In this document: piece after piece, positions 8,545 through 16,170 of the stretch
Layout of the letters: each line of letters opens with the position of its first letter
Numbering within the stretch: the first letter of the stretch is position 1
Assembly (NCBI RefSeq): GCF_016862175.1
Contig: NZ_BOML01000084.1
Span: 16,908 to 80,907, forward strand
From: Paractinoplanes durhamensis
Lineage (GTDB): Bacteria; Actinomycetota; Actinomycetes; Mycobacteriales; Micromonosporaceae
DNA length: 64,000 nt
Reading direction: 5' to 3'
Notes under the pieces: model-generated
Databases searched by the model: none
Told to the model about the DNA's origin: nothing
What the model saw: only the letters and a program-made list of their open reading frames with translations
Program-made: the position numbers and the translations under genes

Positions 8545-10893
8545 TCATCCGAGCGTGCCCAGCTCTTCGGGGGACAGGAAATCCAGATCGGGCCGCTGTT
8601 TGCCGAGGGCGAGGTCGGCCAGGCCGGCGCCGATCGCCGGCCCGAACTTGAACCCGTGCCCGGAACAGGCCGCCGCCACCAGCACCTGCGGCGTCCCGGC
8701 CAGCGCTCCGACCGCGAACCGGTTGCGCGGCGCCATCGTGTACCGGCACGCCACCGAGTCGACCACGTCGCCGTTCGCGGCGGGCAGGAACCGGCGAGCG
8801 AGACCCAGCAGGGTGGCGGCCTCGGCCGCGGTGACCGGCGTCTGCGGCCGGTCCGGGTCGTCGGCCGGCCCATGGTCCAGCCCGATCTTCAGGGCACTGC
8901 CGTCGACGGCCGGCAGCCCGTAGAGCAGGCCTGCCCCGGGAACCTCGACCGAGAACGGGCCGAGCGCGGGCGCCGACACCGCGGCCGGATCGGTGGCGCC
9001 GATGTGGATGTTGACGATCCGGACCACCCGGAGCAGTCCGGCCAGCTCCGGCACCAGCGCGCCGGTCCACGGGCCGGCCGCGATCACCAGGCGGTCGGCG
9101 CGCAGGAGGCCGTCGGCGGTGCGGACCGTGACGCCCTCGCCGTCCGCGTTCCAGCCCTCGACCCGGCAGCCGGTCCGCCGGTCCACCCCGTGCGCCAGGC
9201 TCAGCTCGCGCAGCGACCGCATCGCCGCGGCGGCGTCGAGCACCCCGGCGGCCGGGTCGTAGATCGCGCCGAACTCGTCGCCGAGCCGCAGGCCCGGGAA
9301 GATCTCGGCCGCGCGGACCGCGTCGACCGGGACGCAGCCGGGGCCGCGCAGTCCCGGCGTCGCCTCGCCGACCGGCCGGGCATACAGGCCGCCGGTGGTG
9401 GTCAGCAACCGGACGCCGGCCGCCGCCGACAGCTCGGCCCAGGCCAGGTAGGCGCGGTCGACGAGATCGTCCCAGACCGGGTTCGGGTAGGCCCGGCGGA
9501 TCATCCGGATGTGCCCGTGCGACGAGCCCTCGGTGTGCCCATCGGGGAAGCGATCGAGCTGGATCACCCGCGCCCCGCGCCGGGCCAGGTGCCAGGCCGT
9601 GGACGAGCCGTGCACGCCGGCGCCGATCACGATCACGTCGGTCCGGCTGCTCGGCCGGACCATCCTGGGGGCCGGGCGGCCGAGCGCGGTCACCAGCGCG
9701 TCCACGTCGGATTCGTCGTTGTAGACGTGCACCGAGGCGCGGACCACCGCGTCGAGGCCGCGCCGTTCCAGGTCCCAGCGGCCGTGCTGGGCCGGGACCG
9801 CGACCAGGTGCACCCCGGCAGCGCGCAGGCGGCGTACCGTCTCGGCCGGCTTCTCGTCGTCGCGGACGAAGGTGACGATCGCCCCGCCGCCGGCCGGCGG
9901 ATCGGTCAGCCGCACCCCCGGCATCTCGCCCAGCGCGGCCCGCAGCCGGTCGGCGAGCCCGGAGGCGTACCGCCCGATGGTGTCGACGCCCAGCGCGAGG
10001 GTCTCCTGCAGGGCTGCGCCCAGGCCGAGCCGCAGGGCGTGGGCGTTCTCCCAGGTCTCGAAGCGGCGGGCGCCGGGGGCCAGTTCGACCCGGTCGCCGC
10101 TCTGCCAGAGCGCGCCGCGCACGTCCGGGTGCGGCGGGTGCAGCCGTTCGCGCATGCGCGGCGAGACGTAGAGCAGGCCGGTGCCGCGCGGACCGCGAAG
10201 GAACTTGCGGCCGGTGCCGACGACCAGGTCGATGCCGGTGGCCGCGACGTCCAGCGGCAGGTGGCCCAGGGACTGGGTGGCGTCGAGCAGCAGCGGCACC
10301 CCGGCCGCCGTGGTCAGCGCGGCGATCTCGGCCACCGGCTCGATCAGCGCCGAGGAGGTCGGCACGTGCGCAACCGTGACCAGCGCGGCCGGCCGGCGCA
10401 GCGCATCCGCCAGGGCGGACAGGTCGACGGTGCCGTCCGCGGCGCAGGGCAGCACCTCCACCTCGATGCCCCGGGAACGGCGCAGTTCGAACAGATGCAG
10501 GGCCGAGCTGACGTAGCTGGACGCGGCGGCGAGGATCCGGTCGCCGGGCCGCAACGGCATCGCGTCCAGCGCCCGGTGCCAGGCCACGGTGGCGCTCTCG
10601 GTCAGCGCGATGTCCTCGGGTTCCGCGCCGATCAGCCGGGCGGCCAGGGCGTACACCTGCTCGGAGCGCTCCCGGGCCGCCTCGGCCGCCTCGTAGCCGC
10701 CGATCCGCGCTTCGAGGCGCAGGTGTTCGATCACCGTGCCGAGCACGGTCTCACTGGCCAGCGCGGCGCCGGCCGCGTTGAGGTGCCGGGCATACCGGGT
10801 GCCGGGGGTGGCGGCCCGCAGTTCTTTTACCGTGTCATCGTGGATGGCAAAGTTACGAAATTGGATCCCATCTGGGTAAGGGTTGCCCCTCAT
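8545..10893 (-). CDS. Fusion protein: class V PLP aminotransferase-fold domain + sarcosine-oxidase-like FAD oxidase
   Basis: A single 782-residue frame joins two enzymes. Residues about 1-405 are a class V (fold type I) PLP enzyme with LLLDATQS (cofactor Asp) and the Schiff-base lysine Lys230 in GTGRKFLRGPRGTG. Residues about 417-782 are a monomeric-sarcosine-oxidase/SolA-type flavoprotein: dinucleotide motif GAGVHGSS, GSSHGHIRMIRRAY, and Cys716 in ACRYT, the position of covalent FAD attachment in that family, followed by SGHGFKF. No stop lies between the halves; an internal ATG at residue 411 could give a separate oxidase. The ATG start overlaps the aldehyde dehydrogenase stop (ATGA). It is last in the Rieske/ligase operon. 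Likely it oxidises an N-alkyl amino acid; the role of the PLP half (transamination, elimination or lyase) is open. Confidence 0.88.
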   Translation of the reverse strand: MRGNPYPDGIQFRNFAIHDDTVKELRAATPGTRYARHLNAAGAALASETVLGTVIEHLRLEARIGGYEAAEAARERSEQVYALAARLIGAEPEDIALTESATVAWHRALDAMPLRPGDRILAAASSYVSSALHLFELRRSRGIEVEVLPCAADGTVDLSALADALRRPAALVTVAHVPTSSALIEPVAEIAALTTAAGVPLLLDATQSLGHLPLDVAATGIDLVVGTGRKFLRGPRGTGLLYVSPRMRERLHPPHPDVRGALWQSGDRVELAPGARRFETWENAHALRLGLGAALQETLALGVDTIGRYASGLADRLRAALGEMPGVRLTDPPAGGGAIVTFVRDDEKPAETVRRLRAAGVHLVAVPAQHGRWDLERRGLDAVVRASVHVYNDESDVDALVTALGRPAPRMVRPSSRTDVIVIGAGVHGSSTAWHLARRGARVIQLDRFPDGHTEGSSHGHIRMIRRAYPNPVWDDLVDRAYLAWAELSAAAGVRLLTTTGGLYARPVGEATPGLRGPGCVPVDAVRAAEIFPGLRLGDEFGAIYDPAAGVLDAAAAMRSLRELSLAHGVDRRTGCRVEGWNADGEGVTVRTADGLLRADRLVIAAGPWTGALVPELAGLLRVVRIVNIHIGATDPAAVSAPALGPFSVEVPGAGLLYGLPAVDGSALKIGLDHGPADDPDRPQTPVTAAEAATLLGLARRFLPAANGDVVDSVACRYTMAPRNRFAVGALAGTPQVLVAAACSGHGFKFGPAIGAGLADLALGKQRPDLDFLSPEELGTLG

Positions 10894-12305
10894 AGTGCGA
10901 TCACCACGCCCTTGGACTCGCAGAACGAGTGCAGCGCCTCGTCGCCGAGGTCGCGGCCGAGCCCGGAGTCGCCGACGCCGCCGAACGCGAGCGCCGGGTC
11001 GAAGATGTTGTAGGTGTTCACCCACACCGTTCCGGCCCGCAGCGCGGCGGCCATCCGGTGCGCGCGGGACAGGTCGCGGGTCCAGACGCCGGCGGCCAAG
11101 CCGTACCCGGTGTCGTTGGCGATCGCGATCGCCTCCGCCTCGTCGGTGAAGGCGATCACCCCGGCCACCGGCCCGAAGATCTCCTCCTGGGCGATCACCA
11201 TGTCGTTGGTGACCCCGGTGAACAGCGCCGGCTCGACGAAATAACCCGGCCGGTCCGGCACGGTGCCACCGGTCCGCAATTCGGCGCCTTCGGCGACACC
11301 CTTCTTGATGTACGACAGGACGATCTGCCGCTGCTCCTCGGAGACCAGTGGCCCGACCGAGACGCCGCCATCCAGCCCGTTGCCGACCGGCACCTTCCGG
11401 GTCGCCGCGGTCAGCCGCTCGGTCATCTCGTCCAGGATCGACCGCTGCACCAGGATCCGGCTGCCGGCCGTGCACATCTGCCCGGAGTGCCCGAACGACG
11501 CCCGCATCGCGGTCGCGGTCGCCGCGTCCAGGTCGGCGTCCGCGAAGACGATGTTCGGGCTCTTGCCGCCCAGCTCCAGGGTGACCCGCTTGGTGGTGGC
11601 CGCCGCGGACGCCATCACCCGGCGGCCCACCTCGGTCGAGCCGGTGAACGACACCTTGGCCACACCGGGGTGCGCGACCAGCGCCGCACCGACCCGCCCG
11701 TCGCCGGTGAGCACGTTGAGCACCCCGTCCGGCAGTCCCGCTTCGGCGCACAGCGCGGCGAGCCGCAGCATGGTCAGCGGCGTCTGCTCGGCCGGCTTGA
11801 CCACCACCGTGCACCCGGCCGCGAGGGCCGGGGCGAGCTTGTGCGCGGCCGTCATGATCGGGAAGTTCCACGGCAGGATCAGCGCCACCACCCCGACCGG
11901 CTCGAGGACGGTGTAGACGTGGTGCGCGCCGCCGTCGATCGGGACGACCGTGCCGGTGAGCCGGCCCGGGGCGCCGGCGAAGTGCCGGAAGTCCTTGGCC
12001 GAGAACGCGGTGTCGGCCCGGGACCGCTCGATCGGCTTGCCGTTGTCCCGGGTCTCCAGGATCGCCAGCTCCTCGAGGTTCTCCTCGATCAGGTCGGCGA
12101 TCCGGCTCAGCACCCGGGTGCGCTCGATCGGCGGCAACCCGGACCAGCGGCGCTCGGCGTGGGCCCGGCCCGCAGCCTCGACTGCGGCGTGCACGTCCGT
12201 GTCGGTCGCCTGGGCGACCTCGGTGATCGTTTCGCCACTGGCCGGGTCGAGCACGGGGATCGTCTCGCGATCACCCGGCTCGAGCCATTCGCCGTCAATG
12301 AACAT
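10890..12305 (-). CDS. NAD(P)-dependent aldehyde dehydrogenase
   Basis: Oxidises an aldehyde to the acid. The protein has 471 residues with the full family signature: LPWNFP, FTGSTEVGR, general base Glu244 in LELGGKSPN and nucleophile Cys278 in GQMCTAGSR. It resembles the PuuC/betaine-aldehyde group of the superfamily. The chosen ATG follows AAAGAGG with a six-base spacer; in-frame codons further upstream are not supported. It lies between the glutamine-synthetase-like gene and the fusion gene and overlaps the latter by 4 bp. The natural substrate would be the aldehyde made by the amine oxidase or the flavin oxidase. Confidence 0.93.
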   Translation of the reverse strand: MFIDGEWLEPGDRETIPVLDPASGETITEVAQATDTDVHAAVEAAGRAHAERRWSGLPPIERTRVLSRIADLIEENLEELAILETRDNGKPIERSRADTAFSAKDFRHFAGAPGRLTGTVVPIDGGAHHVYTVLEPVGVVALILPWNFPIMTAAHKLAPALAAGCTVVVKPAEQTPLTMLRLAALCAEAGLPDGVLNVLTGDGRVGAALVAHPGVAKVSFTGSTEVGRRVMASAAATTKRVTLELGGKSPNIVFADADLDAATATAMRASFGHSGQMCTAGSRILVQRSILDEMTERLTAATRKVPVGNGLDGGVSVGPLVSEEQRQIVLSYIKKGVAEGAELRTGGTVPDRPGYFVEPALFTGVTNDMVIAQEEIFGPVAGVIAFTDEAEAIAIANDTGYGLAAGVWTRDLSRAHRMAAALRAGTVWVNTYNIFDPALAFGGVGDSGLGRDLGDEALHSFCESKGVVIAL

Positions 12306-12316
12306 CGTGTCCTCTT

Positions 12317-13831
12317 TCAGAACAGGTCGAAGTATTCGCGCTGCTCCCAATCGGAGACGTGCGCCAGGTAGCGGGCGAACTCGTCACGTTTGATCCGGCT
12401 GTACCAGTCGACGACGTCGCGGCCGAACGCGTCGGCGAATGCCGGATCCTGCGCCAAAGCGGTGACCGCCTCGCCCAGGGATCGGGGCAGGAGGGTCGCC
12501 TCGGCCGCGTACGGGTTCTCGGTCGGCGGCCCCGGATCGGTCCCGCGTGCGAGTCCGTCCAGGCCGCTCACGATCTGCGAGGCGATATAGAGGTACGGGT
12601 TGGCCGCCGGCTCGCCGGACCGGTTCTCCAGCCGCGCGCCGGTGTCCGAGCCGCCGCCGACCACCCGGACCATCGCGCCCTTGTTGTCGGCGCCCCACAG
12701 CACCCGGTCCGGCGCGAGCGAGAACGGCAGATACCGCTTGTACCCGTTGACCGTCGGAGTGGTGAACGCGGCCGCCGCCGGTGCGTGCGCGAGCAGCCCG
12801 CCCAGCCAGTGCCGGGCGGTGCTGGACATCAGCTCCTCGTCCGGCCCCGGGTCGAACGCCGCCTGCCCGTTGGAGCGTGACCGCAACGACTGATGCAGGT
12901 GCCAGCCGGTGGAGGCGGTCGCCGTCCCGGCCGGGCGGGACATGAACGTGGCGTGGTAGCCGGCCCGGTGGCACAACTGCCGGATCGCCGACCGGGTGAG
13001 CATCACGTGATCGCCCGCCGCCGCGGCGCCGGTCGCCTGCAGGGTGATCTCCAGCTGACTCGGCCCGAACTCCAGCTCGATCGAGCGCAGCGGCAGGTCG
13101 AGCCGCTGCAGGCCACGCTGGAGCAACTGGACCAGGTCGTCGACCCGGTCCAGGCCCTCCTCGTGCAGCAGCTGCGCGCCGCTGCTGACCGGGCTCACCC
13201 GCGGCGGCCGGCCGGGCGCGCCGGGGGCACCGACCCGGTCCGCGGCCATCGCGGCCTCCTCGGCCCGGAAGACGTGGAACTCCAGCTCGACGCCGACGGT
13301 CAGGTCGTAGCCGGCGTCGGCGAGCCGGCCGAGCTGCCCGCGCAACAGGCTCCGGGTGCAGTACGGCACCGCCGACCCGTCCGGGAACCGCAGGTCGCAC
13401 AGCACCCAGCCGGTCTTGCCGGCCCACGGCAGCACCCGGAACGTGGTCGGGTCGGGGACCAGCACCACGTCACCGGCGCCGGCGAACCCGTGGGCCGCGT
13501 CCGCGGTGAAGACCGGCAGCACCGACCGTCCGGAGGAGTCCTTGAGCAGCAGCGAGCTGGGCGCGGTCACCCCGGAGCGGAACGCGGCCGGGACGGCGGC
13601 GCGGGTCAGGGTCTTGCCGTGCAGCACGCCGTGCTGGTCGGCGAAGGAGAACCGGACCAGCTCCAGGCCGAGCTCGTCGATGACCCGGCGGGCCTGGGCC
13701 GCGGCGGCGTACTGGCGCTGGGACCACAGGCCGTGCCGGTCGATGAAACCGCCGCGCTCGGCGGCGAGCATCGGCCGGGCGTCCCAGCCCTCGCCGCCCT
13801 CGGCCACCGGGCGCTCGTCCACGCTACGCAT
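12317..13831 (-). CDS. Glutamine-synthetase-like gamma-glutamyl-amine ligase
   Basis: A 504-residue GS-family ligase of the PuuA/GlnA3/GlnA4/GMA-synthetase type rather than housekeeping GlnA. It has the GS core motifs VGVELEFHVF, ELEFGPSQLEITLQ, the GWHLHQSL variant of the ATP/glutamate site, NGYKRYLP and NRSGEPAANPYLYIASQI. Members attach glutamate to an amine to mask its toxicity or to prepare it for oxidation. In this operon the order Rieske, ligase, aldehyde dehydrogenase, flavin oxidase parallels parts of the Puu and aniline routes. The start overlaps the Rieske gene by 8 bp; an internal GTG three codons on is possible. The N-terminal 30 residues are poorly conserved. Confidence 0.88.
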   Translation of the reverse strand: MRSVDERPVAEGGEGWDARPMLAAERGGFIDRHGLWSQRQYAAAAQARRVIDELGLELVRFSFADQHGVLHGKTLTRAAVPAAFRSGVTAPSSLLLKDSSGRSVLPVFTADAAHGFAGAGDVVLVPDPTTFRVLPWAGKTGWVLCDLRFPDGSAVPYCTRSLLRGQLGRLADAGYDLTVGVELEFHVFRAEEAAMAADRVGAPGAPGRPPRVSPVSSGAQLLHEEGLDRVDDLVQLLQRGLQRLDLPLRSIELEFGPSQLEITLQATGAAAAGDHVMLTRSAIRQLCHRAGYHATFMSRPAGTATASTGWHLHQSLRSRSNGQAAFDPGPDEELMSSTARHWLGGLLAHAPAAAAFTTPTVNGYKRYLPFSLAPDRVLWGADNKGAMVRVVGGGSDTGARLENRSGEPAANPYLYIASQIVSGLDGLARGTDPGPPTENPYAAEATLLPRSLGEAVTALAQDPAFADAFGRDVVDWYSRIKRDEFARYLAHVSDWEQREYFDLF

Positions 13832-15134
13832 CCACGTCGGCCCGAACCGGGGCCCACGGGGACGCGGCGCGGCGCTCGGCCTCGCGGCGGCGCCAGGTCG
13901 CCTCCCAGTCGGCGGTCGGCGCGATGGTGTCCACCGCGAGCGGGCCGGTCAGCCCCGCGCCGCGAGCCGGCAGCGGGCCACCGGTCGCGTGGGCGTCGAT
14001 CGCGCGCAGCAGCTTGCGCCGGTTGGCGGTCACCGCCCGGTCCGAGACGCCCAGCCGTTCGGTGGTGCGGTCCTGGATGCGGCCCATGCTCTCGACCGCC
14101 CACTGGTCGTGGACGTTGATGTCCAGACCCATCCCGGTGTACGTCAGATCGCGCTGCTCGGCCGGGTCGTACCCCCAGTTGTTGGCCCGGTTCCGCAGCG
14201 GCCGGTAATCGGGCAGGCTGACCTCGGACCGGCGCTGCGCCAGCAGCGTCTCCTTGTCGGCCGGCTCGGCGAAGTCGTAAAGGATCATGTACCAGTAGTG
14301 GTTCTCGTCGTCGACCGGGACGTGCCACTGGATGAAGACCTTGTCGTTGCCGAACGGCACCACGAACGCGTTGGGGAACACCAGGTTGGTGATCCGCACA
14401 TGGCGGATCTGCTCGGTGAGCTGCCGCAGCGCGTACACCCGGAGGCCGTACTCGGTGTCCTCGACCTCGATGTCCGGCCGGTACGCGTCACCGACCAGCT
14501 TGGACAGCTTCTGGCCGGTGCCCTCGACGATCTCGCTGAACTGCTGGCCGTACACCTCGCGGGGATCTTCGTCGATGAACCGGTGCAGGAACGACACGTG
14601 GCTCGGGTCGATGCCACCCTCCAGGCCCTGCAGCCAGTTGCACTCCCACAGGCCCTTGAAGGCGAAGGTGTATTCGTCGGGGGCCTCGAGCGCGTCGTAG
14701 CCGGGCAGCGGGGGTGGGTCGCCCTCGCCGAGGTAGGCGAACACGATGCCGTTGCGTTCCACGCAGGGGTAGCTGGGGATCCGCACCTTCTCGGCGAAGC
14801 GGCTGTGCGCCGGCTCGGCCGGTTGCTCGGTGCAGCGGCCGTCCGCCCCGTAGAGCCAGCCGTGGTAGAGGCAGCGCAGCCCGCCGTCCTCGTGCCGGGC
14901 GAAGGCCAGGTCGACCCCGCGGTGCGCGCAGAACCGCCCGACCAGGGCCCAGCCACCGTCCGCCCGGCGGAACAGCACCAGGTCCTCGCCGAGCAGGCGG
15001 ACCGGCTTGACCTGCCGGACCGGGGCCAGTTCGGAGACGAGCGCGGCGGGCTGCCAGTAGGCGCGCATCAGCCGGCCGAGCGGGGTGCCGGGCCCGCTGC
15101 GGGTGACCCGTTCGTTCTCCTCGCGCTTGAGCAC
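13824..15134 (-). CDS. Rieske non-heme iron oxygenase, alpha subunit (phthalate-dioxygenase-like)
   Basis: Terminal oxygenase of 436 residues. The Rieske [2Fe-2S] ligands are in CAHRGVDL and CLYHGW; the mononuclear iron site begins at GGIDPSHVSFLH. The layout is that of the phthalate 4,5-dioxygenase/aromatic demethylase group, which hydroxylates, dealkylates or demethylates small substrates. I chose the GTG preceded by a purine-rich GAGGGAGGG site; an upstream GTG extension of 40 residues is not family-like. It opens the operon, and a core palindrome lies about 38 bp upstream. No ferredoxin reductase gene is found in the locus, so electrons must come from elsewhere. Confidence 0.92.
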   Translation of the reverse strand: MLKREENERVTRSGPGTPLGRLMRAYWQPAALVSELAPVRQVKPVRLLGEDLVLFRRADGGWALVGRFCAHRGVDLAFARHEDGGLRCLYHGWLYGADGRCTEQPAEPAHSRFAEKVRIPSYPCVERNGIVFAYLGEGDPPPLPGYDALEAPDEYTFAFKGLWECNWLQGLEGGIDPSHVSFLHRFIDEDPREVYGQQFSEIVEGTGQKLSKLVGDAYRPDIEVEDTEYGLRVYALRQLTEQIRHVRITNLVFPNAFVVPFGNDKVFIQWHVPVDDENHYWYMILYDFAEPADKETLLAQRRSEVSLPDYRPLRNRANNWGYDPAEQRDLTYTGMGLDINVHDQWAVESMGRIQDRTTERLGVSDRAVTANRRKLLRAIDAHATGGPLPARGAGLTGPLAVDTIAPTADWEATWRRREAERRAASPWAPVRADVDA

Positions 15135-15171
15135 GCGACCCTCCCTCTCGATGGCATCCGATCTATCTAAG

Positions 15172-15183
15172 ATTGGATCCAAT
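15172..15183. promoter_or_regulatory. Candidate GntR operator, copy 3 (Rieske operon promoter)
   Basis: Exact copy of the 12-bp palindrome ATTGGATCCAAT found at the transporter promoter. It is centred about 43 bp upstream of the Rieske GTG. A further half-site (TTGGAT) lies at 15195-15200. The shared sequence links this operon to the GntR regulator encoded 7 kb away. Confidence 0.65.
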
Positions 15184-15289
15184 ACTGGCACGGGTTGGAT
15201 CACGGGGAAAGAGCTGTCGTGTTTCCGGCCGGTGTCGGGACCCGCGCGTATCAAGAAGGTCGACCGGGCGAGTGCTCGTGGCCGGGTCG

Positions 15290-15622
15290 TTACGGGGCGC
15301 AGAACACCTCGGACAGGCCGGTGATGTCGAGGACCTGTTGGACGAGTCCGTGGCCGTTGATGACGGTGAATCTCCGGCCGGCGGAGGTGGCGGACTCGTA
15401 GCCGTCAACCAGGCCGGCCACGCCGTGTGAGTCGAGGAAGCGGGTGTCCGCCAAGTCCACGACCACCTGGGACACGTCGGGCGTGCGCGCCGCGGTTCGG
15501 AGGGCGTCGGACAGAGCGTCGCCGACACTCATGTCGACATCGCCCGACAGTTTCACCCGCAGGACACCGTTCGGTGTTTCCAGCGCGGAGATGGTGAAGT
15601 GCGGCGTAGTCACAGTTGGCAT
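15290..15622 (-). CDS. STAS-domain anti-sigma factor antagonist (RsbV/SpoIIAA type)
   Basis: A 110-residue single STAS domain. The N-terminal strand TISALETPNGVLRVKLSGDVD and the switch segment TRFLDSHGVAGL with its phosphorylatable Ser are intact. It would bind a partner anti-sigma kinase in unphosphorylated form and release a sigma factor. A kinase-like partner is encoded 31 bp upstream on the same strand. An in-frame GTG at 15631 is an alternative start; neither has a clear ribosome site. Confidence 0.88.
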   Translation of the reverse strand: MPTVTTPHFTISALETPNGVLRVKLSGDVDMSVGDALSDALRTAARTPDVSQVVVDLADTRFLDSHGVAGLVDGYESATSAGRRFTVINGHGLVQQVLDITGLSEVFCAP

Positions 15623-15653
15623 GTCTAGCACGGTGGTATGACAACGGCCCGGT

Positions 15654-16109
15654 TCACACGGACTCCGTGACTGGACCGGTGCCGTCCTTCGGTACCGGGA
15701 AAGATGCCCAGACGCTCTTGCCGTCTACGGTGGGGTGCCAGCACAGCTGCTCCGCCAGCGTGTCGACGATGCGCAGGCCGCGGCCGCCGCCTCGGTGGTG
15801 TTGCCGGCTTGCTCGGTGCGGGGCGCGGTCCGGATCGCGATCGTTCACCTGCAGGACATAGCAGTCCTGATCGCGTAGCAGCTTGACGGTGACGGGTGGC
15901 AGCCCGTGCCGTAGCGCGTTGCCGGCCAGCTCGGTGGCGACCAGGGCTATCTGCTGGGCGAGTTGGTCCTGGCCGGGATGCGTCGCCGCGAAGTGGTGCT
16001 GGATAGCGGTCCGTATCGTCCGGAGGTCGTCGCTCCCGGCCACGTTCCAGCCGAGCAGCTGCCACGTGTGCGCGGGGGGCGCCAGCAGCCGCAGAGGGTT
16101 CATGGGCAC
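15654..16109 (-). CDS. RsbW-like ATP-binding anti-sigma factor (HATPase_c_2)
   Basis: A 151-residue GHKL ATPase of the anti-sigma/serine-kinase type. It shows the N-box ELAGNALRHG, the G1 region VNDRDPDRAP and the glycine-rich G2 lid GGGRGLRIVD. It would phosphorylate a STAS antagonist and sequester a sigma factor or another regulator. The GTG start is preferred because GAGGG lies seven bases upstream; the ATG two codons later is too far from it. It is followed at once by the STAS gene. No sigma factor gene is adjacent. Confidence 0.87.
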   Translation of the reverse strand: MPMNPLRLLAPPAHTWQLLGWNVAGSDDLRTIRTAIQHHFAATHPGQDQLAQQIALVATELAGNALRHGLPPVTVKLLRDQDCYVLQVNDRDPDRAPHRASRQHHRGGGRGLRIVDTLAEQLCWHPTVDGKSVWASFPVPKDGTGPVTESV

Positions 16110-16170
16110 GTTTTTGCCCTCGTCGGCTGATCGGAAACCTGCGTGCCGGCCAGCCGAGTCGTCGCTTCGG

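Noticed and set aside
10860..10871. Fourth GntR-type palindrome (11 of 12 matches)
   Set aside because: It lies in codons 8-12 of the fusion gene, where it also encodes ordinary residues; kept only as a note, not as a feature.
10894..11871. In-frame extension of the PLP-MSOX fusion gene over the aldehyde dehydrogenase
   Set aside because: It overlaps the aldehyde dehydrogenase gene in another frame and reads as Arg/Ala/Gly-rich noise; the ATGA overlap gives a natural start.
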